Shown piece after piece: positions 6,840 through 16,040 of a DNA stretch of 20,038 nucleotides (position 1 is its first letter; each line of letters begins with the position of its first letter). The notes below the pieces were generated by a model, which saw nothing but the letters and a program-made list of their open reading frames with translations, searched no databases and was not told where the DNA came from. Position numbers and translations under genes: made by a program. Location of the stretch: assembly GCA_015494335.1 (NCBI GenBank), contig WGBK01000370.1, positions 1 to 20,038 on the forward strand, read 5' to 3'. Source of the stretch: Gammaproteobacteria bacterium. Its GTDB lineage: Bacteria > Pseudomonadota > Gammaproteobacteria > GCA-001735895.

Positions 6840-8198
6840 TCAGACCTTGTACGGCCCGAGCTTGCAGCCGAACTGGGTCGGCGGGTACTCGACCTGCTTG
6901 CGCGGTACTACCTGCTCGACCTGCAGAAGGTCGAACTGGCTGGTCGGGTTCGGGTTACCGCGTACGACCAGTACATCCTTGAAGCACTGATGATCCTCGG
7001 CGCGATACTCGGTCGGCCCGTTGCCCATGCCGTCGAACTTGAAGCCTTCCAGCGCCTTGATCACTTCCGGCGGATAGAAGGTGCCGGCACGCTGGCAGGC
7101 ATCGGCGTAGAGCAGGGTCTGCACATAGCAGGTATGTGCGGCCTGGGACGGCGGGAAGCCGTACTCGGCGCCGAAGGACTTGACGAAGGCCTGGGAGCCG
7201 GCGTCCTTGAGCTGCCAGTTCCAGTTGGTGGTACCGAGGATGCCCTTGATCGCATCGCCGGCGCCCTGGGCCATCAGGCGGGAGAACAGCGGCACAACGA
7301 TCTCGAACTTCTTGCCGTTGACCATCTTGTCCTTGAGACCGAACTGAACCGCCTGGGTCAGGGAGTTGATCATGTCCTTGCCGTAGTGGTTCAGGATCAG
7401 CACGTCGGCACCGGAGTTCAGTACCGGGGTGATGTACTGGGAGAAGTCGCCTGCGCCTACCGGTGTACGTACGGTGGCAACGGTTTTCCAGCCCAGCTCC
7501 TCGGTGGTCTGCTTGATCGACTCTTCCTGGGTCCAGCCCCAGGTGTAGTCGGCGGTCAGATGGTAGGCCTTGCGGTCGGTGCCGTATTCCTTCTTCAGTA
7601 CCGGGCCCAGCGCGCGACCGGACATGTAGGCGTTGAAGAAGTGACGGAAGCCGTAACGGCGACAGTCCTTGCCGGTGGTGTCGTTGGAGTGGGTCAGGCC
7701 GGCCATGAAGATGACGCCCATTTCCTGGCACAGGCCCTGTACCGCGATGGCCACGCCGGAAGAGGAGCCGCCGGAGATCATCAGCACGCCGTCCTTCTCG
7801 ATCATGCGCTTGGCGGAAGCGCGGGCCGCGTCGGATTTGGTCTGGGTATCGCCGGTGACGTATTCGACCTTCTTGCCGAGTACGCCGTTGCCCTTCAGCG
7901 ACAGCGGCTTCATGGTGTTGAGCATGCCGCCGTCGCCCTCGCCGTTGAGGTGTTTGACGGCCAGCTTGAAGGCGCGCAGTTCGTCCGCGCCCTCGTCGGC
8001 GTAGGCGCCGGTCTGGGGTACGTTGAAGCCCAGCTTGATGCTCTTGGCGTTGCCGGGATTGTTGCGGAAGTTCATGTCGGAGGCGGCATAGCCGTCCTTG
8101 ACGAAGAACATCGGCGCGCTGGCGACCACGCCGGTGGCGGCGCTGGCCTTCAGAAAGCCGCGACGGCTGGAATTCGTGCTGTTGTCTTTCTTGGTCAT
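6840..8198 (-). CDS. Tat-exported periplasmic substrate-binding protein of the HAAT (branched-chain amino acid/amide type) importer
   Basis: A 452-residue type I periplasmic binding protein that delivers a ligand to LivHM. The N-terminus carries a twin-arginine signal: S11-R12-R13-G14-F15-L16-K17, then a weakly hydrophobic stretch ending in GYAAS, with likely cleavage near residue 38-39. It should be folded in the cytoplasm and exported by Tat. The mature part opens with SIKLGFNVPQTGAYADEG, the usual first strand of this fold. It contains several cysteines in the C-terminal half that could form disulfides. It is longer than LivJ/LivK (about 370). The family handles amino acids, amides, urea and other small ligands; the ligand here is not recognisable. 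The start is supported by GAGGT six bases upstream. It is the first gene of the operon, divergent from the cbr-like cluster. Confidence 0.88.
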   Translation of the reverse strand: MTKKDNSTNSSRRGFLKASAATGVVASAPMFFVKDGYAASDMNFRNNPGNAKSIKLGFNVPQTGAYADEGADELRAFKLAVKHLNGEGDGGMLNTMKPLSLKGNGVLGKKVEYVTGDTQTKSDAARASAKRMIEKDGVLMISGGSSSGVAIAVQGLCQEMGVIFMAGLTHSNDTTGKDCRRYGFRHFFNAYMSGRALGPVLKKEYGTDRKAYHLTADYTWGWTQEESIKQTTEELGWKTVATVRTPVGAGDFSQYITPVLNSGADVLILNHYGKDMINSLTQAVQFGLKDKMVNGKKFEIVVPLFSRLMAQGAGDAIKGILGTTNWNWQLKDAGSQAFVKSFGAEYGFPPSQAAHTCYVQTLLYADACQRAGTFYPPEVIKALEGFKFDGMGNGPTEYRAEDHQCFKDVLVVRGNPNPTSQFDLLQVEQVVPRKQVEYPPTQFGCKLGPYKV

Positions 8199-8453
8199 GG
8201 TTTACCTCAATGTTCAATGGAGCGCTGGGATCAGCGGGAATGGCCCCGACCAGACGCTGCTCGTGATTGTTATGGGCTGCCGTTCCGGGCGGGCCGGCAT
8301 CGACAGTGCGGCTTTTTTAGCATGATTCGGACCGGGTTGAAAATGTTATTGCCAAATATCGACCCTTGACGCCGACAATGACAGGAAAAAGCGCAACATG
8401 TTACCCTTGGTAACACGCAAGTGTTTCGATCCGTAACGAAAACGGGTGCCGTC
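8199..8453. promoter_or_regulatory. Divergent control region between importer operon and cbrX-like gene
   Basis: These 255 bp separate two divergent operons and must hold both promoters unless cbrX starts further upstream. I could not find a convincing sigma70 pair in either direction. A weak sigma54-like arrangement (GG at 8296-8297, GC at 8308-8309, correct 10-bp spacing) exists on the plus strand but departs from consensus. The clearest symmetric site is the palindrome at 8399-8415. The rest is AT-richer than the flanking genes, as expected for a promoter region. Confidence 0.5.
8399..8415. promoter_or_regulatory. Operator-like palindrome
   Basis: TGTTACC and GGTAACA, perfect 7-bp arms separated by 3 bp, lie 39 bp before the chosen cbrX start and about 184 bp before the binding-protein start. 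The form resembles a dimeric helix-turn-helix regulator site. The regulator is unknown; a part-match GTAAC recurs at 8432-8436. Confidence 0.45.
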
Positions 8454-8669
8454 ATGCCTTCTCCATCCTCCGCTCCGAAAGCCTCCGAGCTGACCCTGGC
8501 AGCCCTGCTGCTGGTGCTGTTGCTGCTGCTGTCGCCGTTGCGTCAGTGGTGGGCCGCGCTGGATGCCCCCTGGTATGCCCCCTACCTGCTGTGGGCCTTC
8601 GCCATCCTGCTCAGTGCCGGGTTGCAGGCCTGGCTTGCCCGGGTCGATCGCGACCGGGACGGGGATTGA
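8454..8669 (+). CDS. cbrX: Small two-helix membrane protein, CbrX-like
   Basis: A 71-residue protein with two strongly hydrophobic segments (about residues 12-32 and 40-61) and a charged C-terminal tail RVDRDRDGD. It ends only 4 nt before the start of the transporter-histidine kinase, and its last codons carry the purine-rich GGGACGGGG that would serve as the kinase's ribosome site, so translation of the two is probably coupled. In pseudomonads a small membrane ORF, cbrX, occupies the same position and is coupled to cbrA; the match is by position, size and hydrophobicity, not sequence. The ATG at 8454 is preferred over a GTG at 8421, although neither has a strong Shine-Dalgarno. Its function is unknown; an accessory role to the kinase is inferred. 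Confidence 0.65.
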   Translation: MPSPSSAPKASELTLAALLLVLLLLLSPLRQWWAALDAPWYAPYLLWAFAILLSAGLQAWLARVDRDRDGD

Positions 8670-8673
8670 ATCG

Positions 8674-11620
8674 ATGATGCAGTTCGAGCTGTGGGTGCTG
8701 TTTGTCGTCAGCGTGCTCTACCTCGGGCTGCTGTTCCTGATCGCCACCGCCGCCGAGCGCAAGTGGTTGCCGTCGAGCCTGGTGCGGCACCCGTTGGTAT
8801 ACGCGCTGTCCCTGGGCGTCTATGCCACCTCCTGGAGCTACTACGGCAGCGTGGGTCTGGCCGACCGGCAGGGTTATACCTTTCTCGCGGTTTATCTGGG
8901 CGTGACCCTGGCCTTTCTGGCCTCGCCGGTGCTGCTGCGGCCGATCCTGCGCCTGGTGAGGCAGTACCAGCTTTCCTCCCTCGCCGACCTGATGGCCTTC
9001 CGCTACCACAGCCAGGCCGCCGGGGTGCTGGTGACCCTGTTCATGCTGACCGGCGCCCTGCCCTACATGGCGCTGCAGATCCAGGCGGTGACCGATACCC
9101 TGCGCGTGCTGACGGGCGATACCGAGACCGCCTACCTGGCCCAGGGCTTCAGCCTGACCATGACGCTGTTCGCGATCCTGTTCGGCGCGCGCCACCTGAC
9201 CCCGCGCGAGAAGCACGAGGGTCTGGTGCTGGCCATCGCCTTCGAATCGCTGGTCAAGCTGATCGCGCTGATGGTGGTGGGGGCCTACGCCGTGTTCGGC
9301 ATCTTCAACGGCCTCGATGGCTTCTCGCGCTGGGTCGACAACAACCCGCAGGCCACCGAGGCGCTGATGCGGCCCATCCACGAGGGGCCGTGGGGCACGA
9401 TGCTGCTGCTGGCCTTCAGCGCGGCCTTCCTGCTGCCACGGCAGTTCCACATGATCTTCGTCGAGAACATCCGCAGTGCCAACCTGCGTTCGGCCAGCTG
9501 GCTGTTCCCGCTGTTCCTGCTGCTGCTCAATCTCTCGATACCGCCGATTCTGTGGGCTGGTCAGTCGCTGGACCTGAGCTATGGCGCGGATCTGTATGTG
9601 CTCGGGGTTTCGATGCAGAGCCAGTCGGCGCTGTTGCCGGTATTCATCTTCATCGGCGGCATCTCGGCGGCCAGCGCCATGATCATTGTCACCACCATCG
9701 CCCTGGCCTCGATGAGCCTCAATCACCTGATTCTGCCGCTGCGCATGACGCGGCAGAAGGCGCTGCCGGTCAACCTCTATCGTCTGCTGATCTGGGGCAA
9801 GCGGATCCTCATCGTACTGATCATCCAGGCCGGCTTCGCCTTCTACCTGTTCCTGCAGACGCACCAGGAACTGACCGATCTTGGCCTGATCTCCTTCGTT
9901 GCCGTGGCCCAGTTTCTACCGGGCGTGTTCGGCCTGCTGTACTGGCGGCGCGCCAACCGCAGTGGTTTCCTGGTCGGCCTGCTGGCCGGAGCGCTGCTGT
10001 GGATATCGACGCTGATCCTGCCGTTGTTCGCCCGTGCCGGCTGGCTGCAGGACTCCTGGCTGCAGGCGCTGATGCTGCCGATGAGTTCCACCGACAGCGC
10101 GCAATGGACCCTGATGCTGAATGCCGGCCTGTTCGTGCTGGTGTCACTGCTGCGTGGGCAGGATGAGCCGGAGCGGCGCGCGGGGGAAGCCTGTGTCGGG
10201 CAGACGCGCCAGACCGGCGGCGCGATTCCCCAGGCGGCCAGCCTGCAACAGTTCGAGGCGCGGCTGGCGGAGATCACCGGCGCCGAAATGGCGGCCAAGG
10301 AAGTGTCGCTGGCGTTGCAGGATCTGGGGTTGGAGGGATCAGCGCTGGGGCGTGGCGAACTGGCACAGCTGCGTCAGCAGATCCGCCACAATCTATCGGG
10401 CCTGGTCGGACCGGTGCTGGCCAACATGGTGGTGACCGAACAGCTGGCGGTGGACGGCAATGCGCGGGTGGCGATCGCCGATACCATTCGTTTCGTCGAG
10501 AAGAGCCTGGCGGGTTCTCGCCTCGAACTGAAGGAAATGGCGGGCGAACTGGATGCTCTGCGCCGTTTTCATCACCAGGTGCTGCACGAGCTGCCCCTGG
10601 CCGTGGTGACCCTGTCGTCCGAGTTGCAGGTAACCAGCTGGAATGCGGCCATGGAACAGCTCAGTGGCATCTGCGGGGATGGGTTGCTGGGACAGGCCGT
10701 GGCGGATCTGCCTGCACCCTGGAACCGGCTGCTGGCCGATTTCATCGCCCGCGACGAAACGGTGCAGCGTGGACTGCGCCAGCGCATGCCGAACGGCCTG
10801 CGCATTCTCAACCTGTTTCGTTCGACCCTGCAGGGGCCGGCCCAGTCAGGCGATGACGACGACGCTCAGGGCTTTGTCATCGTGATCGAGGATCACTCGG
10901 AGATTCACCAACTGGAAACCGAGCTGGCGCACAGCGAACGCCTGGCCTCCATTGGTCGGCTGGCCACCGGCGTTGCCCACGAAATCGGCAACCCGGTCAC
11001 GGGCATTGCCTGCCTGGCCCAGGATATCCAGGCCGAGCCGGACAACCCCGGCCTGGCGCGCCGTGGCGTCGAGGATATCCTGCGTCTGACCGGGCGTATC
11101 TCCGATATCGTGCAATCCCTGGTGCGTTACAGCCATGCCGGCGCCGGGCTCGAGCAGCGCAACCAGCGGGTGCGCCTGGGCGAGCTGGCAAGCGAAGCCA
11201 TCGGTCTGGTTTCGCTCAGCCGCAAGGGCAAGCAGATCGACTTCCGCCTGATCGGTGAAGACGACGAAGAGATCGATGGCGACTACCAGAAACTGCTGCA
11301 ACTGCTGGTCAACCTGCTGAGCAACGCGGTCGATGCCTCCGACGAATCCGCGCGCGTCGAAATCCGCTGGAAACGAATGCCGGACGGGGGTCTGCAACTG
11401 TCGGTGATCGACCAGGGCCAGGGCATCGAGCCGCAGTGGCTGACGCGCATCTACGACCCTTTCTTTACCACCAAGCAGGCTGGCGAGGGCACCGGTCTCG
11501 GGCTGTCGCTGGCCTGGAGCATCGTGCGCGATCACGGCGGCCGCATCGAGGTGCACAGCGAACCCGGTTCGGGCAGTGAATTCATCGTGACATTGGGCGG
11601 CGCCCGGGAGGTAGCGAAGC

Positions 11621-11628
<8 letters not shown>
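8674..11628 (+). CDS. cbrA: Transporter-fused sensor histidine kinase, CbrA-like
   Basis: A 984-residue inner-membrane kinase. Residues 1 to about 500 form a sodium:solute symporter (SLC5/SSS) module with a dozen or more membrane helices (for example YATSWSYYGSVGLADRQGYTF near the second helix). Residues about 525-620 are a soluble linker where CbrA proteins carry a STAC domain. A PAS-like domain starts near 633 (ELPLAVVTLSSELQVTSWNAA). The kinase core has the H-box GVAHEIGNPVTG with phospho-acceptor H769, N-box LLVNLLSNAVDAS (from about 877), G1 DQGQGI, F-box YDPFFTTK and G2 GEGTGLGLS. The start ATG at 8674 is chosen because it begins the first helix and lies 4 nt after the cbrX-like stop. 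The stop overlaps the regulator gene by 8 bp. In pseudomonads CbrA senses carbon/nitrogen state; histidine is one proposed transported substrate. The signal here is unknown. Confidence 0.88.
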
Positions 11629-12946
<1,318 letters not shown>

Positions 12947-12969
12947 TTGCGCTGGATCAAGCGGCGGGG

Positions 12970-12998
12970 AGCTTCGCGGAACGCGGGGCTTGAATTTA
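12970..12998 (+). terminator. Possible weak terminator after the cbrB-like gene
   Basis: As RNA, AGCUUCGCG (12970-12978) pairs with CGCGGGGCU (12982-12990) over nine pairs, two of them G-U, closing a GAA loop, followed by UUGAAUUU. The U-tract is interrupted, so termination may be partial. The hairpin sits 23 nt after the cbrB-like stop. Confidence 0.4.
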
Positions 12999-13059
12999 CT
13001 CCGGCAAGCTACATATCGCCAGCAGAAACACGAATATCAATGCTTACCGGAGAATCGAC

Positions 13060-13374
13060 ATGGCGCTGGAAAAAATCGAAAAACAGGATCTGAAACATTT
13101 CTTCGACAACCTCAGCCGCGTCTTGCCGGCGGAGACGGTAGAGATCGAGGTGGTTGGCCTCGATATTGGCGACCAGGTGGCCGCCAGCAGCATCTTCCTC
13201 AACGGCATTACCTACGACGATGCCAGCGACGAGCTCGTGCTGGATCTGTCTGATGTGGCCGAACACAGCATCGCCGGGCCGCAGGAGGTCTGGGTCGACC
13301 AGGACGACGAGGGCCTCAAGAGTATCGAGGTCCAGTGCAAGGAAGGCCATCGACACATCATCAAGTTCAAGTAG
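13060..13374 (+). CDS. DUF5335-like small cytoplasmic protein
   Basis: A 104-residue acidic soluble protein with no signal peptide or membrane segment. Its pattern of KIEKQDLKHFFDNLSRVLP, then EIEVVGLDIGDQVAAS, then GITYDD, and a C-terminal VWVDQDDEGLKSIEVQ and HIIKF closely resembles DUF5335 proteins as I recall them. The function of that family is not known to me. The ATG at 13060 is preceded by GGAGA at 13049-13053. It is monocistronic: it follows the cbrB-like gene after 113 bp with a possible hairpin between, and is closed by a strong terminator. A TTGAAT at 12990-12995 could be a -35 box, but no good -10 follows at the right spacing. Confidence 0.7.
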   Translation: MALEKIEKQDLKHFFDNLSRVLPAETVEIEVVGLDIGDQVAASSIFLNGITYDDASDELVLDLSDVAEHSIAGPQEVWVDQDDEGLKSIEVQCKEGHRHIIKFK

Positions 13375-13393
13375 GCGACGGCCATCCAACAGC

Positions 13394-13424
13394 AAAAAAG
13401 CCATCCCCCCGGGATGGCTTTTTT
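13394..13424. terminator. Strong rho-independent terminator
   Basis: GCCATCCC (13400-13407) pairs with GGGATGGC (13411-13418) across a 3-nt loop, with six A before and six T after. It terminates the DUF5335-like gene 20 bp after its stop. Because the flanking A and T runs are symmetric it would also work on minus-strand transcripts leaving tRNA-Met, whose 3' end is 23 bp away. Confidence 0.93.
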
Positions 13425-13446
13425 GTGCAGGCCGCAAGACCGAATA

Positions 13447-13523
13447 TGGTGGCTACGCCCTGATTTGAACAGGGGACCCCATCATTATGAGTGATGTGCT
13501 CTAACCAGCTGAGCTACGTAGCC
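13447..13523 (-). tRNA. tRNA-Met (CAT), elongator type
   Basis: A 77-nt gene with CCA encoded at 13447-13449. The acceptor stem is GGCTACG/CGTAGCC. The anticodon stem CATCA/TGATG encloses the loop CTCATAA, so the anticodon is CAT. The T arm is CCCTG-TTCAAAT-CAGGG. The body is nearly identical to the E. coli elongator tRNA-Met and lacks the three G-C pairs of the initiator anticodon stem. A CAT anticodon is also found in lysidine-modified tRNA-Ile, but the similarity to elongator Met argues against that. Confidence 0.96.
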
Positions 13524-13543
13524 GTGGGATTTGAAGGGGCGGG

Positions 13544-13572
13544 ATTCTCGCCGTTCGCCCCACGCTTGTCAA
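13544..13572 (-). promoter_or_regulatory. Sigma70 promoter of tRNA-Met
   Basis: A consensus -35 TTGACA (minus strand, 13567-13572) is followed after exactly 17 bp by GAGAAT (13544-13549), four of six matches to TATAAT. The tRNA 5' end is 20 bp further on, and the stretch after the -10 is GC-rich, as in stringently controlled stable-RNA promoters. Confidence 0.75.
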
Positions 13573-13597
13573 GCCCGAAGGGGCCTGCCGGCGGGCC

Positions 13598-14689
13598 TCA
13601 GACATTGAAGCGGAAGTGCACCACGTCGCCGTCCTGCATCACATAGTCCTTGCCCTCGAGGCGCCACTTGCCGGCATCCTTGGCGCCCTGCTCGCCGCCG
13701 TACTCGATGAAGTCGTCGTAGGCGATGACCTCGGCGCGGATGAAGCCCTTCTCGAAGTCGGTATGGATGACGCCGGCCGCCTTCGGCGCGGTGTCGCCGA
13801 CATGGATGGTCCAGGCGCGGACTTCCTGTACCCCTGCGGTGAAGTAGGTCTGCAGCTTCAGCAGCCGGTAGCCGGCATGAATGACGCGGTCTAGGCCCGG
13901 TTCCTCGAGCCCCAGTTCGTCGAGGAATTCCTTCATCTCGTCCGCTTCCAGTTCGGCGATCTCGGCCTCGATGGCGGCGCAGACCGGCACCACATCGGCG
14001 CCCTCTTCCTCGGCCACGCGGCGCACCGCGTCCAGGTGCGGGTTGTTGTCGAAACCGTCTTCCGAGACATTGGCGATATACAGCACCGGCTTGGCGGTGA
14101 TCAGGTGCAGGTCGTGCATCCAGCCCTGTTCCTGCTCCTCGATGGCCAGCTTGCGCGCGCTGTTGCCCTCGGCCAGGTGAGCCTGCACCTTGAGCAGGAA
14201 GGCGTGCTTGGCCTTGGCCTCCTTGTCGTTGGACTTGGCGGCCTTGGCCGCGCGCTCGACCTGGCGGTCGATGGATTCGATGTCGGCCAGCAACAGCTCG
14301 GTGTTGATGGTTTCGATATCGCCGACCGGATCGATCTTGCCGCTTACATGGACGATGTCGTCGTCCTCGAAGCAGCGCACCACCTGGGCAATGGCGTCGG
14401 TTTCGCGGATATGACCGAGGAACTGGTTGCCGAGCCCCTCACCCTGGGAGGCGCCGGCGACAAGACCGGCGATGTCGACGAACTCCATCGTCGTGGGGAT
14501 GGTTCTCTTCGGCTGGACGATTTCGGCCAGGCGCTCGAGCCTCGGGTCCGGAACCTCCACCACGCCCACATTGGGGTCGATGGTGCAGAAGGGGTAGTTC
14601 TCGGCGGCGATGCCGGCCTTGGTCAGGGAATTGAACAGGGTGGACTTGCCGACATTGGGCAGTCCGACGATGCCGCATTTGAATCCCAT
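13598..14689 (-). CDS. ychF: Redox-regulated ATPase YchF/OLA1
   Basis: A 363-residue Obg-superfamily P-loop NTPase of the same length as E. coli YchF, which hydrolyses ATP rather than GTP and associates with ribosomes. P-loop GLPNVGKST is at 9-17, the switch region follows near PTTMEFVDIAGLVAGAS, and NVSEDG stands where GTPases have NKxD, the change that allows ATP binding. A helical insert lies in the middle and a TGS domain at the C-terminus (DYVMQDGDVVHFRFNV). The start ATG (14687-14689) is 4 nt after the pth stop and uses AGGAG at the end of pth, so translation is coupled. Longer in-frame starts overlap pth and are not credible. The order pth-ychF is conserved in gammaproteobacteria. Confidence 0.97.
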   Translation of the reverse strand: MGFKCGIVGLPNVGKSTLFNSLTKAGIAAENYPFCTIDPNVGVVEVPDPRLERLAEIVQPKRTIPTTMEFVDIAGLVAGASQGEGLGNQFLGHIRETDAIAQVVRCFEDDDIVHVSGKIDPVGDIETINTELLLADIESIDRQVERAAKAAKSNDKEAKAKHAFLLKVQAHLAEGNSARKLAIEEQEQGWMHDLHLITAKPVLYIANVSEDGFDNNPHLDAVRRVAEEEGADVVPVCAAIEAEIAELEADEMKEFLDELGLEEPGLDRVIHAGYRLLKLQTYFTAGVQEVRAWTIHVGDTAPKAAGVIHTDFEKGFIRAEVIAYDDFIEYGGEQGAKDAGKWRLEGKDYVMQDGDVVHFRFNV

Positions 14690-14693
14690 GGGG

Positions 14694-15284
14694 TTACTCC
14701 TGTTTGCTGTGCAGCTGTTGCATGGCCTTGTCGAGATAACCCTCGAGCAACAGCGGCAGTATCTCGAGACTGCGCTGGTTGGCTTCCTCGATCGCCGCGA
14801 GATCCTCGCGCGAGGGGGCCTTGAGCACATAGTTGACGACCTGGTTGCGATCGCCCGGATGACCGATGCCGATGCGCAGGCGAAGGAAATCCCGGCCGAT
14901 CTGCTGGATGATGTCGCGCAGGCCGTTGTGCCCGCCATGTCCGCCGCCGACCTTGAGGCGATTGTCGCCGGGGGGCAGATCCAGCTCGTCGTGCAATACC
15001 AGGATCTGCTCCGGGCGGATCTTGAAGTAGCGCGCGAGCGCGGCCACCGACTGGCCGCTGCGGTTCATGAAGGTGCCCGGCTTGAGCAGGTGGACATCCC
15101 GGTCGCCGTAGCGGAACTTGCCGACCTCGCCGTGAAAGCGGGATTCGGGGCGCAGAGAAGCGCCGCGATCCCGCGCCATGTCGTCCAACAGCCAGAACCC
15201 GGCATTGTGCCGGGTTCCGGTGTACTTGGTCCCGGGGTTGCCGAGACCGACGATGAGGCGGATATCCGCTTTGCGTGGCGCCAT
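14694..15284 (-). CDS. pth: Peptidyl-tRNA hydrolase
   Basis: A 196-residue cytoplasmic enzyme that releases tRNA from peptidyl-tRNA dropped by stalled ribosomes. It has VGLGNPGTKYTGTRHNAG (12-29) with catalytic H26 and N27, FMNRSG with N74, LHDELDLPPG with D99, and GGHNGLRD with N120, the full set of known active-site residues. The length is normal. The start ATG at 15284 lies 18 nt after the rplY stop; the GAGGAG at the end of rplY is rather distant, so initiation may depend on coupling. Confidence 0.97.
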   Translation of the reverse strand: MAPRKADIRLIVGLGNPGTKYTGTRHNAGFWLLDDMARDRGASLRPESRFHGEVGKFRYGDRDVHLLKPGTFMNRSGQSVAALARYFKIRPEQILVLHDELDLPPGDNRLKVGGGHGGHNGLRDIIQQIGRDFLRLRIGIGHPGDRNQVVNYVLKAPSREDLAAIEEANQRSLEILPLLLEGYLDKAMQQLHSKQE

Positions 15285-15302
15285 GGCGAAGCGGCAGGCA
15301 GG

Positions 15303-15959
15303 TTACTCCTCGCCGCCTTCCTCTTCCGGTGCCTCGGCTTCCTCGGCGCCTTCCTCTTCCATGTCGGCCTTGGAGTCGCGGGTCTTGTGGACCGCGGCCA
15401 CGCCGGTGTCATGGTCTTCGCCGTGGGTCAGCGCAACGATCTGCACGCCTTCCGGCAGCTTGATGTCGGACAGGTGCAGGCTTTCCTCGAGCTTGAGATC
15501 GGCAACGTCGAGTTCCAGGTACTCCGGCAGGTTGCCCGGCAGACACATGATCTCGACCTCGTTGACCAGGCGGTTGAGCAGGCCGCCCTGCATCTTCACG
15601 CCGTGGCAGGCTTCCTCGTTGACGAAGTGGATCGGCACGGTAACCGTCAGCATCTTCTTCTTGTCGACGCGCTGGAAGTCGGCGTGCAGCACGCGGTTCT
15701 TGAAGGGGTGGCGCTGCAGATCGCGCAGGATCACGTCTTCCTTCTTGTCCTTGCCCACCTTCATCGAGATGAGCTGGGTGTAGATTGCCTCATTCTCCAG
15801 GGAATGCAGGAACTTGTCGTGCTCCAGGGTGATGGCGACGGGATCGGAATCCGCACCGTAGATGATCGCCGGAATCAGACCGGACTTCCTCAGGCGGCGG
15901 CTCGCACCTTTCCCCAAGTCGGTCCGATGTTCGGCGACGAGTTCGATTTTGTCAGACAT
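15303..15959 (-). CDS. rplY: 50S ribosomal protein bL25, long CTC form
   Basis: A 218-residue 5S rRNA-binding ribosomal protein. The N-terminal L25 domain (about 1-95) begins with AEHRTDLGKGASRRLRKSGLIPAIIYG. The second beta-rich CTC/TL5 domain (about 100-190) follows, then a very acidic, low-complexity Glu/Ala tail (about 195-218). E. coli L25 has only the first domain; the two-domain form is common in other gammaproteobacteria and elsewhere. The ATG at 15959 is preceded by GGAG. A terminator-like hairpin lies just upstream, so the gene is either read through from prs or has its own start point in that gap. Confidence 0.95.
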   Translation of the reverse strand: MSDKIELVAEHRTDLGKGASRRLRKSGLIPAIIYGADSDPVAITLEHDKFLHSLENEAIYTQLISMKVGKDKKEDVILRDLQRHPFKNRVLHADFQRVDKKKMLTVTVPIHFVNEEACHGVKMQGGLLNRLVNEVEIMCLPGNLPEYLELDVADLKLEESLHLSDIKLPEGVQIVALTHGEDHDTGVAAVHKTRDSKADMEEEGAEEAEAPEEEGGEE

Positions 15960-15981
15960 TACTGTTACTCCAGTTGGTCAA

Positions 15982-16008
15982 TAAAAAAATCACCTCGATG
16001 AGGTGATT
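15982..16008 (-). terminator. Terminator-like hairpin after prs, 30 nt before rplY
   Basis: In the minus-strand transcript AATCACCTC and GAGGTGATT (plus 15988-15996 and 16000-16008) form a perfect 9-bp stem with a 3-nt loop, followed by a run of U broken only by one A. It has every feature of an intrinsic terminator. It stands between prs and rplY, genes usually cotranscribed, so attenuation or partial termination is possible. Confidence 0.82.
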
Positions 16009-16011
16009 GCG

Positions 16012-16037
16012 TCCCTTCCTCGCGACCAGGAAAGGGA
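16012..16037 (-). promoter_or_regulatory. Second hairpin immediately after the prs stop
   Basis: TCCCTTCCT (16012-16020) pairs with AGGAAAGGGA (16028-16037) with a single bulged base and a 7-nt loop. In the transcript it directly precedes the terminator-like hairpin, with only 3 nt between them. It has no U-tract of its own. Confidence 0.5.
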
Positions 16038-16040
16038 TCG

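Noticed and set aside
3043..8198. Urea transporter UrtABCDE instead of a Liv-type importer
   Set aside because: Gene order fits both, but the binding protein does not show the UrtA sequence pattern as I know it, and no urease genes are nearby. Liv-type naming is used for architecture only.
8291..8310. Sigma54-like -24/-12 element in the divergent region
   Set aside because: Only the GG and GC dinucleotides at the correct spacing match; the flanking consensus bases are poor, and one such match by chance in GC-rich DNA is expected. Kept only as a note in the regional feature.
6765..8369. A 534-codon open frame on the plus strand across the binding-protein gene
   Set aside because: It is the antisense shadow of a clear Tat-type binding protein. 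High GC at third positions keeps the opposite frame open, and its translation has no recognisable domain.
12947..13059. Possible CrcZ-type small RNA after the cbrB-like gene
   Set aside because: CrcZ is several hundred nucleotides with many CA-rich Hfq motifs. The gap is 113 bp and shows no repeated A-rich motifs or sigma54 promoter.
13573..13597. Terminator after ychF
   Set aside because: Short GC-rich self-complementary pieces are present, but the arms are only 4-5 bp and there is no U-tract; support was too thin to list.
14610..16001. A 463-codon plus-strand open frame across ychF, pth and rplY
   Set aside because: It is antisense to three conserved genes whose products are unmistakable; its translation is low-complexity and Val/Gly/Asp/Gln-rich, as shadow frames here are.
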